From NCBI GenBank assembly GCA_035480575.1, contig DATIHR010000019.1, positions 1 through 17,949 of the forward strand: a stretch of DNA of 17,949 nt, in the 5' to 3' direction. The notes under the pieces were generated by a model. The model worked only from the letters and a program-made list of their open reading frames with translations. It ran no database searches and was not told where the DNA came from. Source of the stretch: PMNU01 sp035480575. Its GTDB lineage: Bacteria > Patescibacteriota > Saccharimonadia > Saccharimonadales > UBA4665. A program made the translations under genes and the position numbers. Below, in pieces: positions 6,915-14,213 of the stretch (within the stretch, counting starts at the first letter, position 1; each line of letters opens with the position of its first letter).

Positions 6915-7712
6915 ATGTTAGATATATTACAATTGCTGCTTTTAGCAGGCATTGGATATTCCTTATGGCGACCCGCAGGTAGCCATAGTTTGTCTTTGTT
7001 TGCGAAGCAGAATAAGGTTATTTTAGACAGTTGCACGCTTATAGACGGGCGTGTTACCGAAATCGTGCGCACCGGGTTTATGGTAAGCGACCTCATTATT
7101 CCGCAGTTCATTATTAGCGAGCTGCAAATGTTGGCTGACGGTAACGACTCGCATAAGCGCGAACGTGCCCGCTATGGCCTGGATATTGCGCACCAGCTGC
7201 AGGATACCGCACCAGTACGGGTTATTGTTGACCGGACCGTTTTCGAGAACGCTAGTACCAACGACGACAAGCTCGTGTTGCTTGCCAAAAAAATAAAAGC
7301 GCAGTTATACACTACCGACTACAATCTCGCCAAGGTGGCGGCCGTAGAAGGGGTAAAAGTATTGAATATCAACGAGCTTGCCCATAGCCTGCGGCCTATT
7401 ACACTGCCTGGCGAGACACTGACGATTAAAATTATTCAAAAGGGAAGTAACCGCGACCAAGGTGTTGGTTATTTAGACGATGGCACCATGATTGTTATAG
7501 AGGGCGGCGCACGGTTCGTTGGGCGTGAGGTGCCTATTAGTGTCACGCGTATGCACCAGACCGTTGCCGGCAAAATGGTGTTTGGCCAGGTCAAAATACC
7601 TAAGGCCACGCCTCAAGCCAAAGCGCAAGAGCAGACAAAACCTGCCCCAGCGCCCACGCCGGCTACGCCTAAAAATATATTACGTAGCCGTTTGCGTCCT
7701 CGCAATAACTAG
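6915..7712 (+). CDS. PIN and TRAM domain protein (YacL-like)
   Basis: The 265-residue protein has one short N-terminal hydrophobic helix (about 2-18), a PIN-type nuclease domain (about 34-155) and a TRAM domain (about 161-229), then a Pro/Ala/Lys-rich tail. Candidate acidic metal-binding residues of the PIN domain are present: Asp38 and Asp44 in ILDSCTLIDGR, Glu69 in ISELQ, Asp117/118 in TNDDK and Asp135 in TTDYN. This is the domain order of Bacillus YacL, which has several membrane helices; here only one remains. PIN domains usually cut RNA and TRAM domains bind RNA or tRNA, so a membrane-associated ribonuclease is likely but unproven. Its place after radA matches yacL in Firmicutes. The convergent penicillin-binding gene ends 40 bases away with no clear terminator between. 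Confidence 0.9.
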   Translation: MLDILQLLLLAGIGYSLWRPAGSHSLSLFAKQNKVILDSCTLIDGRVTEIVRTGFMVSDLIIPQFIISELQMLADGNDSHKRERARYGLDIAHQLQDTAPVRVIVDRTVFENASTNDDKLVLLAKKIKAQLYTTDYNLAKVAAVEGVKVLNINELAHSLRPITLPGETLTIKIIQKGSNRDQGVGYLDDGTMIVIEGGARFVGREVPISVTRMHQTVAGKMVFGQVKIPKATPQAKAQEQTKPAPAPTPATPKNILRSRLRPRNN

Positions 7713-7752
7713 ACAGCTAGAAAATTGGCGGCTTTGGCCTGCGCCCATCTCT

Positions 7753-10656
7753 TCAGTTGTTGAAGGTGACGGTTTTTTGGTCGCTACTGTCGTAGAGTAC
7801 GCTGTCTATTACGCGCACCTGCACGGTACTAGTCCCTGCGTTGTCGGCCTTATATTTGAACTGATACGTCCATACATCAGGGTCGCCAACTTCTACGCTT
7901 TCAGCTGTTTGTCCGTTCACGATGAGCGACAAGGTACCAGCTGGGGCGGTTGTGTATGTGCCACCAGTTAATGGGTGTGTTCCTTTGGCAATCGTGACTA
8001 TGAGTGTACAGGTAGATCCTACGTCGCACTCATCGGGTGCTGTAAGGGTTATATTTGGTTTATCGTCATTACAGTTATGCACGTCATCGCTCTCGCTTGT
8101 GGAGGCCCCACTGCCGCCAGCAGTGCCTACAAAGTTATCGGCCGAGAAGTTGCTCGTGTTGCCGCCTGCATCGGTTTTTTTGGCAAGGTCGGGTGTACAC
8201 GATGTAGCCTGTTTACCAGATACAAGGTCGGTTGTGCGGCTCGTATTGCCACTGCCCTTGGGCGCAACGTACCACGATGGGAATATGTCGGTGCCGCTAC
8301 TTGGGACAATCTCGCCGTTGCGCGATATTTTGCCGCGTACTACAAAGGCCGGTAGTGTCTTTATGCCTGAAGGTACTTGCCAGTTGTTGGGTTTCAGGTC
8401 TGCGTGGGCACCTTCCATCCAGCCGCGCACAATGGGTTCGGTCATAGTTTCCATGTTGCCGGTCATGGCAACGGTGCGGGTGTGGTAACCAACCCAGGTA
8501 ACTGCAGTGTATTGGTTGGACCAGCTGGCCATAAGACCATCGTACGCGTCGTTAGTAGTGCCGGTCTTGATGGCGAACTCCCAGCCCTTGAAACGGTGGA
8601 ACTTGTAACCGAACGAGCGCAAGGCTGTACAATCGGTAGCAGTACAACTGCCGGGTAGGTAGCTTGCCTTCGGGTCAGAGGCCATGTTTGTAACAATGTA
8701 GGCAGCTTCGGGGCGTACGACTTGCTTGCCCTTAGGTTGCTTAAACTCATCGAGTACTTTGTTGCTGCCGTCGGTAATTTTAAGGATGTAGGTTTTTGGT
8801 ATAGAGTTGCCAAGCCTGGCAATAGATGCAATGCCGTTCACGTGATCATCTAAATGCAGGTAAGAACCGTCACCAATGGCTGACGAAGCGAAACATTGGT
8901 CTTCTTGGTCGCTGGTAGCTTTAGACACATCGACGCCCTTTTGGTAACAGCGGTAGCCGTCGGTATTACCCATGAGTGCCTTAGCGGTAGAGATTGTCTT
9001 ATTTATAGACGGCAGGCGGTCGGCCGTTGTGTCGTTTGGCAGCGCTGAAAGCATGGCTTTTACAGCGGTTATGTTACGGGAACCACCTAGGGCATAGCGC
9101 AGTGTAATGGGGCCAGGGAAGTTAAAGTCGTAATCCATTAAGCAGTTGCCGCCATTTTTGGGTAGGGCGGGATTCGTACACGGATATCCGGGCAGTGGGC
9201 CTTTTTGGTCGTAGAGCACGGAACCGGCACCGGCATCGGTGTGGTTTTCAATGAAGCTGACGTAGTCGTACGGCTTAAAGCTAGAGCCTGGCGAAATATT
9301 GGCATCGGTTGCGTAGTTAAACTCGCCGTATTCGGGATTGTTAAAGTCTACACCACCAACGGCAGCAACGATTTGGCCTGTTTTGTTGTCTTCGGCGACA
9401 AATGCGGCCTGGTCGCCACGCTGGCGTTTAATGATCGGTAGCGCCGCCTGAACGTTCTTTTCGGCTAGATCCTGTAGCTTAAGGTCTAGCGTAGTAATAA
9501 CGCGCCAGCCGCCACGCTGTACGGTCTTGGCGCCATACTTTGTTTCTAGCTCTTGCTTGGCGGCCAATACAAAGTATGGCGCCTTGATGCCGGTATAGAG
9601 CGATGGCTGCTGGGGTTTTACCTGGGCGAGTACGTCCACGGTCTTGGCAGTTTTAGCCTCTTCTTTAGTGATCATTTTTTGATTCGCCATTTGATCAATA
9701 ATGTATTGCTGCCGTGCAATCAACAGTTTGGCGTCGTAATTCGGCCCATAGGGCGAGTACGTGCTAGGCGCTTTAGGAATAGCAGCAAGCATAGATGCCT
9801 GTGCAATGGTTAAGTCTTTAGCGTCAACGCCAAAGTAATCTTGTGCCGCTACCTGTACGCCAACGGCGACTGGGCCATATGGTGCGGCATTAAGGTAGCC
9901 GGTAAGAATATCTTCTTTGGAATATTCCCGTTCAAGCTCTACGGCCAGGATAACCTCTTTTATTTTGTGTCCAATGGTGCGGTCGGCGGTCCATTCGCGG
10001 TCCAGTTTAACTAGCTGCTGGCTAATAGTAGAACCACCTTGTACGCCACCGCCTCTATTAGTTAGGTTGTTGACGCCGGCACGGGCAATACCGCGTACGT
10101 CGAATGCGCCGTGCTTGTAATAGTCTTTGTCTTCTACAGCTACGGTTGCGTCGCGGATAGTTTTAGCGATTTTTTCGGTAGATACTGGCTGGCGTTTTAC
10201 CGCATTGTAGTCTTGCCACAAGATGGTCGTGCCGGAACGGTCATAATACGTAATGCTGCCGCCCAAGTTGCTGCCAGATAGGTCATTAATACGCGGCAAG
10301 TCTTTCCTGAAGTACGCAAACACGCCGACAACCAAAATAAAGCCGACCACAATACCTGCGCCCAGTAATTTAAGGGCCATAATAGCGCCGTCGCGGCTAA
10401 ACCAGAACTGTGCGACTCGCTTGGGGTGCATGCGGTACAAAATACGCTTAAAGCGATTTTTGGGCAGCGTACTCAGGTAGGCGGCTCGCCGTCTGGCCCG
10501 TGCATCGCGGCTGGCCTTAATACGCTCGCTGAGACTACGGTTTAATTTAATAGCATTACCGCTTTTCGTGGTAAAGGTATTTTTTCCAGGTCGCTTACGA
10601 CCTGTCTGACGGCCCGTGGGCCGGTTTTGACTATTCATATATTGATTCGGATCCAT
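7753..10656 (-). CDS. Class A penicillin-binding protein (glycosyltransferase/transpeptidase)
   Basis: This bifunctional enzyme polymerises lipid II into glycan strands and cross-links the peptides outside the cytoplasmic membrane. The 967-residue chain has a long basic cytoplasmic tail (about 1-90), a membrane helix (about 93-116), a GT51 domain with EDKDYYKH (175-182, catalytic Glu175), GGSTISQQLVK (207-217) and KIKEVILAVELE (231-242), and a transpeptidase domain with SSFK (458-461), SRN (526-528) and KTGT (697-700). All catalytic motifs are intact. A Ser/Gly/Thr-rich linker (about 800-865) leads to a C-terminal Ig-like beta domain (about 867-967). Ten Cys are all extracytoplasmic (493, 505, 570, 588, 671, 676, 820, 862, 877, 883), several in close pairs, suggesting disulfides. 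The gene is monocistronic on the minus strand and divergent from tyrS. Confidence 0.96.
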   Translation of the reverse strand: MDPNQYMNSQNRPTGRQTGRKRPGKNTFTTKSGNAIKLNRSLSERIKASRDARARRRAAYLSTLPKNRFKRILYRMHPKRVAQFWFSRDGAIMALKLLGAGIVVGFILVVGVFAYFRKDLPRINDLSGSNLGGSITYYDRSGTTILWQDYNAVKRQPVSTEKIAKTIRDATVAVEDKDYYKHGAFDVRGIARAGVNNLTNRGGGVQGGSTISQQLVKLDREWTADRTIGHKIKEVILAVELEREYSKEDILTGYLNAAPYGPVAVGVQVAAQDYFGVDAKDLTIAQASMLAAIPKAPSTYSPYGPNYDAKLLIARQQYIIDQMANQKMITKEEAKTAKTVDVLAQVKPQQPSLYTGIKAPYFVLAAKQELETKYGAKTVQRGGWRVITTLDLKLQDLAEKNVQAALPIIKRQRGDQAAFVAEDNKTGQIVAAVGGVDFNNPEYGEFNYATDANISPGSSFKPYDYVSFIENHTDAGAGSVLYDQKGPLPGYPCTNPALPKNGGNCLMDYDFNFPGPITLRYALGGSRNITAVKAMLSALPNDTTADRLPSINKTISTAKALMGNTDGYRCYQKGVDVSKATSDQEDQCFASSAIGDGSYLHLDDHVNGIASIARLGNSIPKTYILKITDGSNKVLDEFKQPKGKQVVRPEAAYIVTNMASDPKASYLPGSCTATDCTALRSFGYKFHRFKGWEFAIKTGTTNDAYDGLMASWSNQYTAVTWVGYHTRTVAMTGNMETMTEPIVRGWMEGAHADLKPNNWQVPSGIKTLPAFVVRGKISRNGEIVPSSGTDIFPSWYVAPKGSGNTSRTTDLVSGKQATSCTPDLAKKTDAGGNTSNFSADNFVGTAGGSGASTSESDDVHNCNDDKPNITLTAPDECDVGSTCTLIVTIAKGTHPLTGGTYTTAPAGTLSLIVNGQTAESVEVGDPDVWTYQFKYKADNAGTSTVQVRVIDSVLYDSSDQKTVTFNN

Positions 10657-10672
10657 ACCTTAAACTAACCGC

Positions 10673-10681
10673 ATTATACCA
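10673..10681 (-). promoter_or_regulatory. Extended -10 (TGgTATAAT) of the penicillin-binding protein gene
   Basis: Read on the minus strand, TGgTATAAT runs from 10681 to 10673 and ends 16 bases before the ATG at 10656, predicting a leader of about 10 bases. A TTGCAC at 10703-10698 could be a -35 box, with a long 19-base spacer. AAGG lies too close to the ATG to be a proper ribosome-binding site. Confidence 0.75.
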
Positions 10682-10739
10682 AATGCTATAGTTTAACGTG
10701 CAATAGCTGATTTTATATCCGCTTCAGCTTCTCTTAAGA

Positions 10740-10748
10740 TGGTATTAT
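10740..10748 (+). promoter_or_regulatory. Extended -10 (TGgTATTAT) of tyrS
   Basis: TGgTATTATTG matches letter for letter the extended -10 of the 161-residue gene at 13670. It ends 19 bases before the tyrS ATG, so the leader should be about 13 bases. That leaves no room for a T-box, and none is seen. Confidence 0.75.
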
Positions 10749-10755
10749 TGGTGCT

Positions 10756-10761
10756 AAGGAG
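10756..10761 (+). promoter_or_regulatory. Shine-Dalgarno site of tyrS
   Basis: AAGGAG lies six bases before the ATG at 10768. It is one of only two strong Shine-Dalgarno sequences placed directly before an annotated start in the window, and it fixes the tyrS start. Confidence 0.85.
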
Positions 10762-10767
10762 AAATAC

Positions 10768-12024
10768 ATGTCGGATATGACGCTTTCTGAAGAACTAACG
10801 TGGCGTGGTTTTGTAAACCAGACAACCTACAAAGATATGCGTGCGCTCGATGGCGCCCCTATTAGTTTTTATTTTGGCGTTGACCCCAGCTCGGACAGTA
10901 TGACTATTGGCAATCTTGCTGCGGCGATGATGGTGCGCCATTTTATGGCTCGTGGACATAAAGCGTTTTTACTGGTTGGCGGGGCCACCGGCATGATTGG
11001 TGATCCGGACGGTAAAAAGCAGGAGCGCGATTTACTATCGCTCGACGACATTGCCCGTAATAAGGCGGCTATTAGCAAACAGTACCAGACGGTGTTTGCC
11101 GGGCAGGAATTTACTGTTGTCGATAACTATGACTGGTTTAAGGATATGGGGTACCTGCAATTCTTGCGCGACATTGGCAAGCATGTACCCATGCGCCAGA
11201 TGCTCGGGCGCGATTTTGTACAAAGCCGCTTGGGCGAAGACGGTGCCGGCATTAGCTACGCCGAGTTCAGCTATTCGCTTATACAGGGCTATGACTTCTT
11301 GCATTTATACCGAGAGCACGATGTAACGCTACAGGTGTGCGGTGCGGACCAGTGGGGTAATAGCATTACTGGTGTAGATTTAATTCGCCGCATTGCAGGC
11401 GTAGAGGCGCATGTGTACTCGGTGCCGCTTGTCGTGAACAAGGCGACCGGTGTTAAATTTGGTAAAAGCGAAGCTGGCGCGGTGTGGCTTGACCCGGCTA
11501 AAACCAGCCCGACGCAGTTTTATCAGTTTTGGATAAACTGCGACGATGGCGGCATAGAGGAATACCTCAAGGTTTACACGATGCTGGCTAAAACTGAAGT
11601 TGACGAACTTGTTGCAAGGCACCGCGAGAACCCGCGTGAGCGTGTAGCTCAAAAGAGATTAGCCGAGGAAGTTACGAAACTTATCCACGGAGACGAACAG
11701 CTAGTGATTGCTCAAAAAATTACTGAGGTACTTACGGGCAACCGCCCCCTGGCAGAACTAGACGATGCCGCCCTTGCAGCAATGCGCAAAGAAGTTCCGG
11801 CTATACAAGCAGGTACGGGCGCTGAACTAGCGGATGTGCTGGAACGCACAGGCTTGGCAAGCTCTAAAACAGAGGCCCGCAGGCTTATAAAAGAAAAAGC
11901 AATCGCCATAAATGGGCAAAAGACCCAAAAAGAAACATTAGAAGATAGCGACTTTACGAACGGCTGCTTACTCATTAGAAAAGGCAAGGCTTTTAAAGAT
12001 TCTGCTCTCGTGGAACGGGGCTAG
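10768..12024 (+). CDS. tyrS: Tyrosyl-tRNA synthetase
   Basis: TyrRS is a class I synthetase that activates tyrosine with ATP and charges tRNA-Tyr. The 418-residue product has the Rossmann catalytic core, YSLIQGYDF (about 169-177), CGADQWGN (191-198), the KMSKS-loop equivalent KFGKS (230-234) and a C-terminal S4 RNA-binding domain (about 353-390). The HIGH motif is unusual. Where B. stearothermophilus has DPTADSLHIGH (Thr40, His45, His48), this protein reads DPSSDSMTIGN, giving Ser41, Thr46 and Asn49. Asn at the last position is common in TyrRS, but loss of the first His is not. The rest of the enzyme is intact, so it is probably functional. The last base of the stop TAG is the first base of the GTG start of the next gene. 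Confidence 0.96.
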   Translation: MSDMTLSEELTWRGFVNQTTYKDMRALDGAPISFYFGVDPSSDSMTIGNLAAAMMVRHFMARGHKAFLLVGGATGMIGDPDGKKQERDLLSLDDIARNKAAISKQYQTVFAGQEFTVVDNYDWFKDMGYLQFLRDIGKHVPMRQMLGRDFVQSRLGEDGAGISYAEFSYSLIQGYDFLHLYREHDVTLQVCGADQWGNSITGVDLIRRIAGVEAHVYSVPLVVNKATGVKFGKSEAGAVWLDPAKTSPTQFYQFWINCDDGGIEEYLKVYTMLAKTEVDELVARHRENPRERVAQKRLAEEVTKLIHGDEQLVIAQKITEVLTGNRPLAELDDAALAAMRKEVPAIQAGTGAELADVLERTGLASSKTEARRLIKEKAIAINGQKTQKETLEDSDFTNGCLLIRKGKAFKDSALVERG

Positions 12025-12812
12025 TGGCGGCCGAGCAACCAGCCGCGGAGCCACTGACGTTGCGGCAAGCACTGCGCACTGACGTTACAGACTATTTCGC
12101 AGGCGTTCCAGCCGTATGGCAGGCAGTAAAAGAAGACTGGCATGAACGACGCTCAGTTGGCAACGTGCTTACTTTGGGCGCGGCAGCAATGGTTATCCCC
12201 TATCAATTTAGCGGGCTTGCCGAAGCGACCTTACTGGCAAGTGGACCGTACGTATACGAAAAGACGGGTAGTGCTTCGCAGGCGCTGATTGCTCAACCGC
12301 TGACTAGCCTAGTTATAGAAGGATCTATGGGGCTGGCGATGCTAGGCGCCATGAGTCGTTTCCCACGGGGTATACAGGCGTATGCACATAGTCGCTCCCA
12401 AGCTCAGCGGCGAGGGAAGGCGGGTGATCTGCCAAGTGGTGTGGCGTACGTAACATGGGCGGCTTTTATGGGTACCCCTGGTGTCGAGACCGATTCGTTG
12501 CTACGCGATCCAGACAAAGGCCTTAAAACGCATGCCAAGCGTGGTGCCATAGCTACTGGTGCGATTAGTGCATGGAATGGAGTAGTCGGCGCGGCAATTA
12601 TAGGTGCCATAACAGGCGGTTCCCTATTGGCAGAGCATGCAAATGTAGAAAAGTGGGCCGATAATACCTTAGAACTTTTGACTAAGCCGTACACAGTACC
12701 CGCCGTTATTGGCGGCATAGCATTATACAAGGGTATTAAAGTAGCTAAAACTTTTGACAACACCAAGCACAAACTACGGCAGATGTTTGCCCGAAAACCT
12801 CAAAAAGCTTGA
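12024..12812 (+). CDS. Unrecognised multi-helix membrane protein coupled to tyrS
   Basis: I do not recognise this 262-residue protein. A GTG start overlapping the tyrS stop (TAGTG) is the only early start in frame and indicates coupled translation. Hydrophobic, small-residue-rich segments lie at about 46-74, 89-110, 136-152, 173-203 and 222-238, so it is probably an integral membrane protein with four or five helices. The N-terminus before residue 45 is charged and helical, and the C-terminus is basic (KHKLRQMFARKPQKA). No transporter or enzyme signature is visible. GTPGVETDSLL in the middle may be a conserved loop. The next gene's extended -10 overlaps its stop codon. Confidence 0.82.
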   Translation: MAAEQPAAEPLTLRQALRTDVTDYFAGVPAVWQAVKEDWHERRSVGNVLTLGAAAMVIPYQFSGLAEATLLASGPYVYEKTGSASQALIAQPLTSLVIEGSMGLAMLGAMSRFPRGIQAYAHSRSQAQRRGKAGDLPSGVAYVTWAAFMGTPGVETDSLLRDPDKGLKTHAKRGAIATGAISAWNGVVGAAIIGAITGGSLLAEHANVEKWADNTLELLTKPYTVPAVIGGIALYKGIKVAKTFDNTKHKLRQMFARKPQKA

Positions 12813-12818
12813 TATACT
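12810..12818 (+). promoter_or_regulatory. Extended -10 (TGaTATACT) of the methyltransferase gene
   Basis: TGaTATACT starts on the stop codon of the upstream gene and ends 11 bases before the ATG at 12830, predicting a leader of about five bases. No Shine-Dalgarno sequence is present. Confidence 0.65.
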
Positions 12819-12829
12819 AGCTACAAGAT

Positions 12830-13612
12830 ATGAAAGAAGAACCCAAACACCAGGTGGCTGTAAAAAAGCGTGCCGATCAATATAACGACCCTCATCATAA
12901 CTACATGCAGTACTGGGAGGGCCGCGATTACGAAAACGAAGCCGAAGAAATGGCCATTAAGCGTTTACTAGAAGGCAAACACTTTAAAAGTGCAGTAGAC
13001 GTGGGCGGCGGCTACGGCCGGTTATGCGTACTGCTAGAGGAATATGCCGACAAGGTAACGCTTGCCGAGCCAAGCCAGCAACAGCTAGATCTTGCCAAAA
13101 TATTTCTAAAGAACCACCCAGAAGTCGACCGTAAATTACTGCAAGCCGACGCGTTGAGATTTAAAGACGGTTCGATTGACCTGCTTACCATGATTCGGGT
13201 TATGCACCATTTGCCAGACCCAAGCCCTGAGTTTGCCGAAATTGCCCGGGTCTTAAGTAAAGACGGCTACGCCATTGTAGAGGTAGCCAACTACATGCAC
13301 GGGCGGAACCGTGTTAAACACATGCTAAAGGGCAAGAGAATGCCGCTTGAGCCTGTAGATATTCGCTCCGAGGCTCATAAGAGTAAAAATGAAATCCCGT
13401 TTGTGAACCATAATCCCCATACGGTCATAAAGCAGCTAGCACACGCCGGCCTTAAGGTAGACCGCATGTTGTCAGTATCTAACCTGCGCAGCCCTGGCTT
13501 AAAGAAGGTCGTGCCAAAGCGGGTTATGCTGGCCATAGAGGGTATCTTGCAGCCGACTCTTGCGAGCACCTTCTTCGGCCCTAGCGTGTTCTTTCTCGTC
13601 AAAAAAGTCTAG
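12830..13612 (+). CDS. Class I SAM-dependent methyltransferase
   Basis: The 260-residue protein has a Rossmann methyltransferase core typical of the UbiE/Methyltransf_11 group. Motif I is AVDVGGGYGRL (about 55-65, Asp57 and the Gly loop bind SAM), the acidic end of the second strand is Glu80 in TLAEPS, Asp107 in LQADAL contacts the adenine region, and MIRVMHHLPD (121-130) is the post-II/motif IV region. A basic C-terminal half (HMLKGKRMPLEP, KKVVPKRVM) follows. The substrate cannot be told from sequence; small molecules, lipids or quinones are typical of this group, and no biosynthetic neighbour narrows it. It begins 18 bases after the membrane-protein gene with its own promoter. Confidence 0.9.
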   Translation: MKEEPKHQVAVKKRADQYNDPHHNYMQYWEGRDYENEAEEMAIKRLLEGKHFKSAVDVGGGYGRLCVLLEEYADKVTLAEPSQQQLDLAKIFLKNHPEVDRKLLQADALRFKDGSIDLLTMIRVMHHLPDPSPEFAEIARVLSKDGYAIVEVANYMHGRNRVKHMLKGKRMPLEPVDIRSEAHKSKNEIPFVNHNPHTVIKQLAHAGLKVDRMLSVSNLRSPGLKKVVPKRVMLAIEGILQPTLASTFFGPSVFFLVKKV

Positions 13613-13669
13613 CTCATGGCCTAGCGTGTGGAGGATGTTCCTTTACTGGGTGCTGATTAGCGTTGTCTG

Positions 13670-13678
13670 TGGTATTAT
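13670..13678 (+). promoter_or_regulatory. Extended -10 (TGgTATTAT) of the 161-residue gene
   Basis: TGgTATTATTG repeats the tyrS extended -10 exactly. It ends 24 bases before the ATG at 13703, giving a leader of about 18 bases that holds a strong ribosome-binding site. Confidence 0.72.
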
Positions 13679-13688
13679 TGCATTCCAC

Positions 13689-13696
13689 TAAGGAGG
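13689..13696 (+). promoter_or_regulatory. Strong Shine-Dalgarno site (TAAGGAGG)
   Basis: TAAGGAGG is fully complementary to the usual 16S rRNA 3' end and lies six bases before the ATG at 13703. It excludes the out-of-frame ATG at 13698 and suggests high translation of this small gene. Confidence 0.88.
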
Positions 13697-13702
13697 AATG
13701 GT

Positions 13703-14188
13703 ATGCAAAAGGGCAGCGAAGTGATTGCCAATGTCGCTTATGACCAAAACGTGACCAACGACGATGTGAGAGGGCTGAGCGATCGGCTGACGAGTGCCGG
13801 TATTGATCCTGGCCATATCCATGACGTAACACACTACCTCAATCTGCCAGGCGGACTAATGGACGGCCGTACCGAGAGCGTACAGCTGTGGCATAGTCCT
13901 GCTCCGCCGCGGGTTCATATTGCAGTAGGTGCGTTAGTGGCTAAAGCGCCAGCGAAGGATATATGGCATACGGTGTTATCAGGACGAGAAGATAATAGAG
14001 CAGTTGGCGTGTACAGGAATCAAGCGGCAGTCAACCAAGACAACAAGAAGGCAGAGGACATGCCCGGCTTTCCGAGCAATGACACAGTTGGCCATTTTAC
14101 TCAGCACTATTCTGGGTTTAACGCACGGGAAGTGCTTACAGCTCTCGACCAGTATGTGACGGCTATCGAGCAAGCTCAACAAGCCTGA
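13703..14188 (+). CDS. Unrecognised 161-residue soluble protein
   Basis: I do not recognise a family. The start is fixed by a consensus Shine-Dalgarno site and the gene has its own extended -10, so it is a real and probably well-expressed gene. The product is polar, with no signal peptide, membrane helix or Cys. It contains many His and Asp residues (for example GHIHDVTHYLNLPGG and VGHFTQHYSGF) that could bind metal, but no known signature is evident. The ending TALDQYVTAIEQAQQA is helical. recG starts 25 bases downstream with a possible promoter overlapping the gap, so no functional link to recG is implied. Confidence 0.85.
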   Translation: MQKGSEVIANVAYDQNVTNDDVRGLSDRLTSAGIDPGHIHDVTHYLNLPGGLMDGRTESVQLWHSPAPPRVHIAVGALVAKAPAKDIWHTVLSGREDNRAVGVYRNQAAVNQDNKKAEDMPGFPSNDTVGHFTQHYSGFNAREVLTALDQYVTAIEQAQQA

Positions 14189-14198
14189 GTAGTTCAGG

Positions 14199-14204
14199 TA
14201 CACT
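14199..14204 (+). promoter_or_regulatory. Possible -10 box (TACACT) of recG
   Basis: TACACT ends nine bases before the ATG at 14214, with TCAACA (14176-14181) as a four-of-six -35 match at 17-base spacing. A leader of about three bases and no Shine-Dalgarno sequence are predicted. Confidence 0.5.
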
Positions 14205-14213
14205 AAAGACTGC

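Noticed and set aside
7751..7765. CTTCA/TGAAG mini-hairpin between the convergent PIN/TRAM and penicillin-binding protein genes
   Set aside because: Five base pairs, mostly inside the coding end, without a T-run; too weak to call a terminator.
7922..8488. Long plus-strand open frame (188 codons) opposite the penicillin-binding protein gene
   Set aside because: It is antisense to the well-supported transpeptidase and Ig-like domain coding sequence, shows no family motif and has no ribosome-binding site.
10657..10767. Possible T-box riboswitch before tyrS
   Set aside because: The predicted leader is about 13 bases and the 111-base divergent gap holds no specifier/antiterminator structure that I can see.
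13580..13629. CCTAGCGTGT direct repeat at 13580-13589 and 13620-13629
   Set aside because: A single ten-base repeat 40 bases apart around the methyltransferase stop codon; no array, no further copies and no associated structure.
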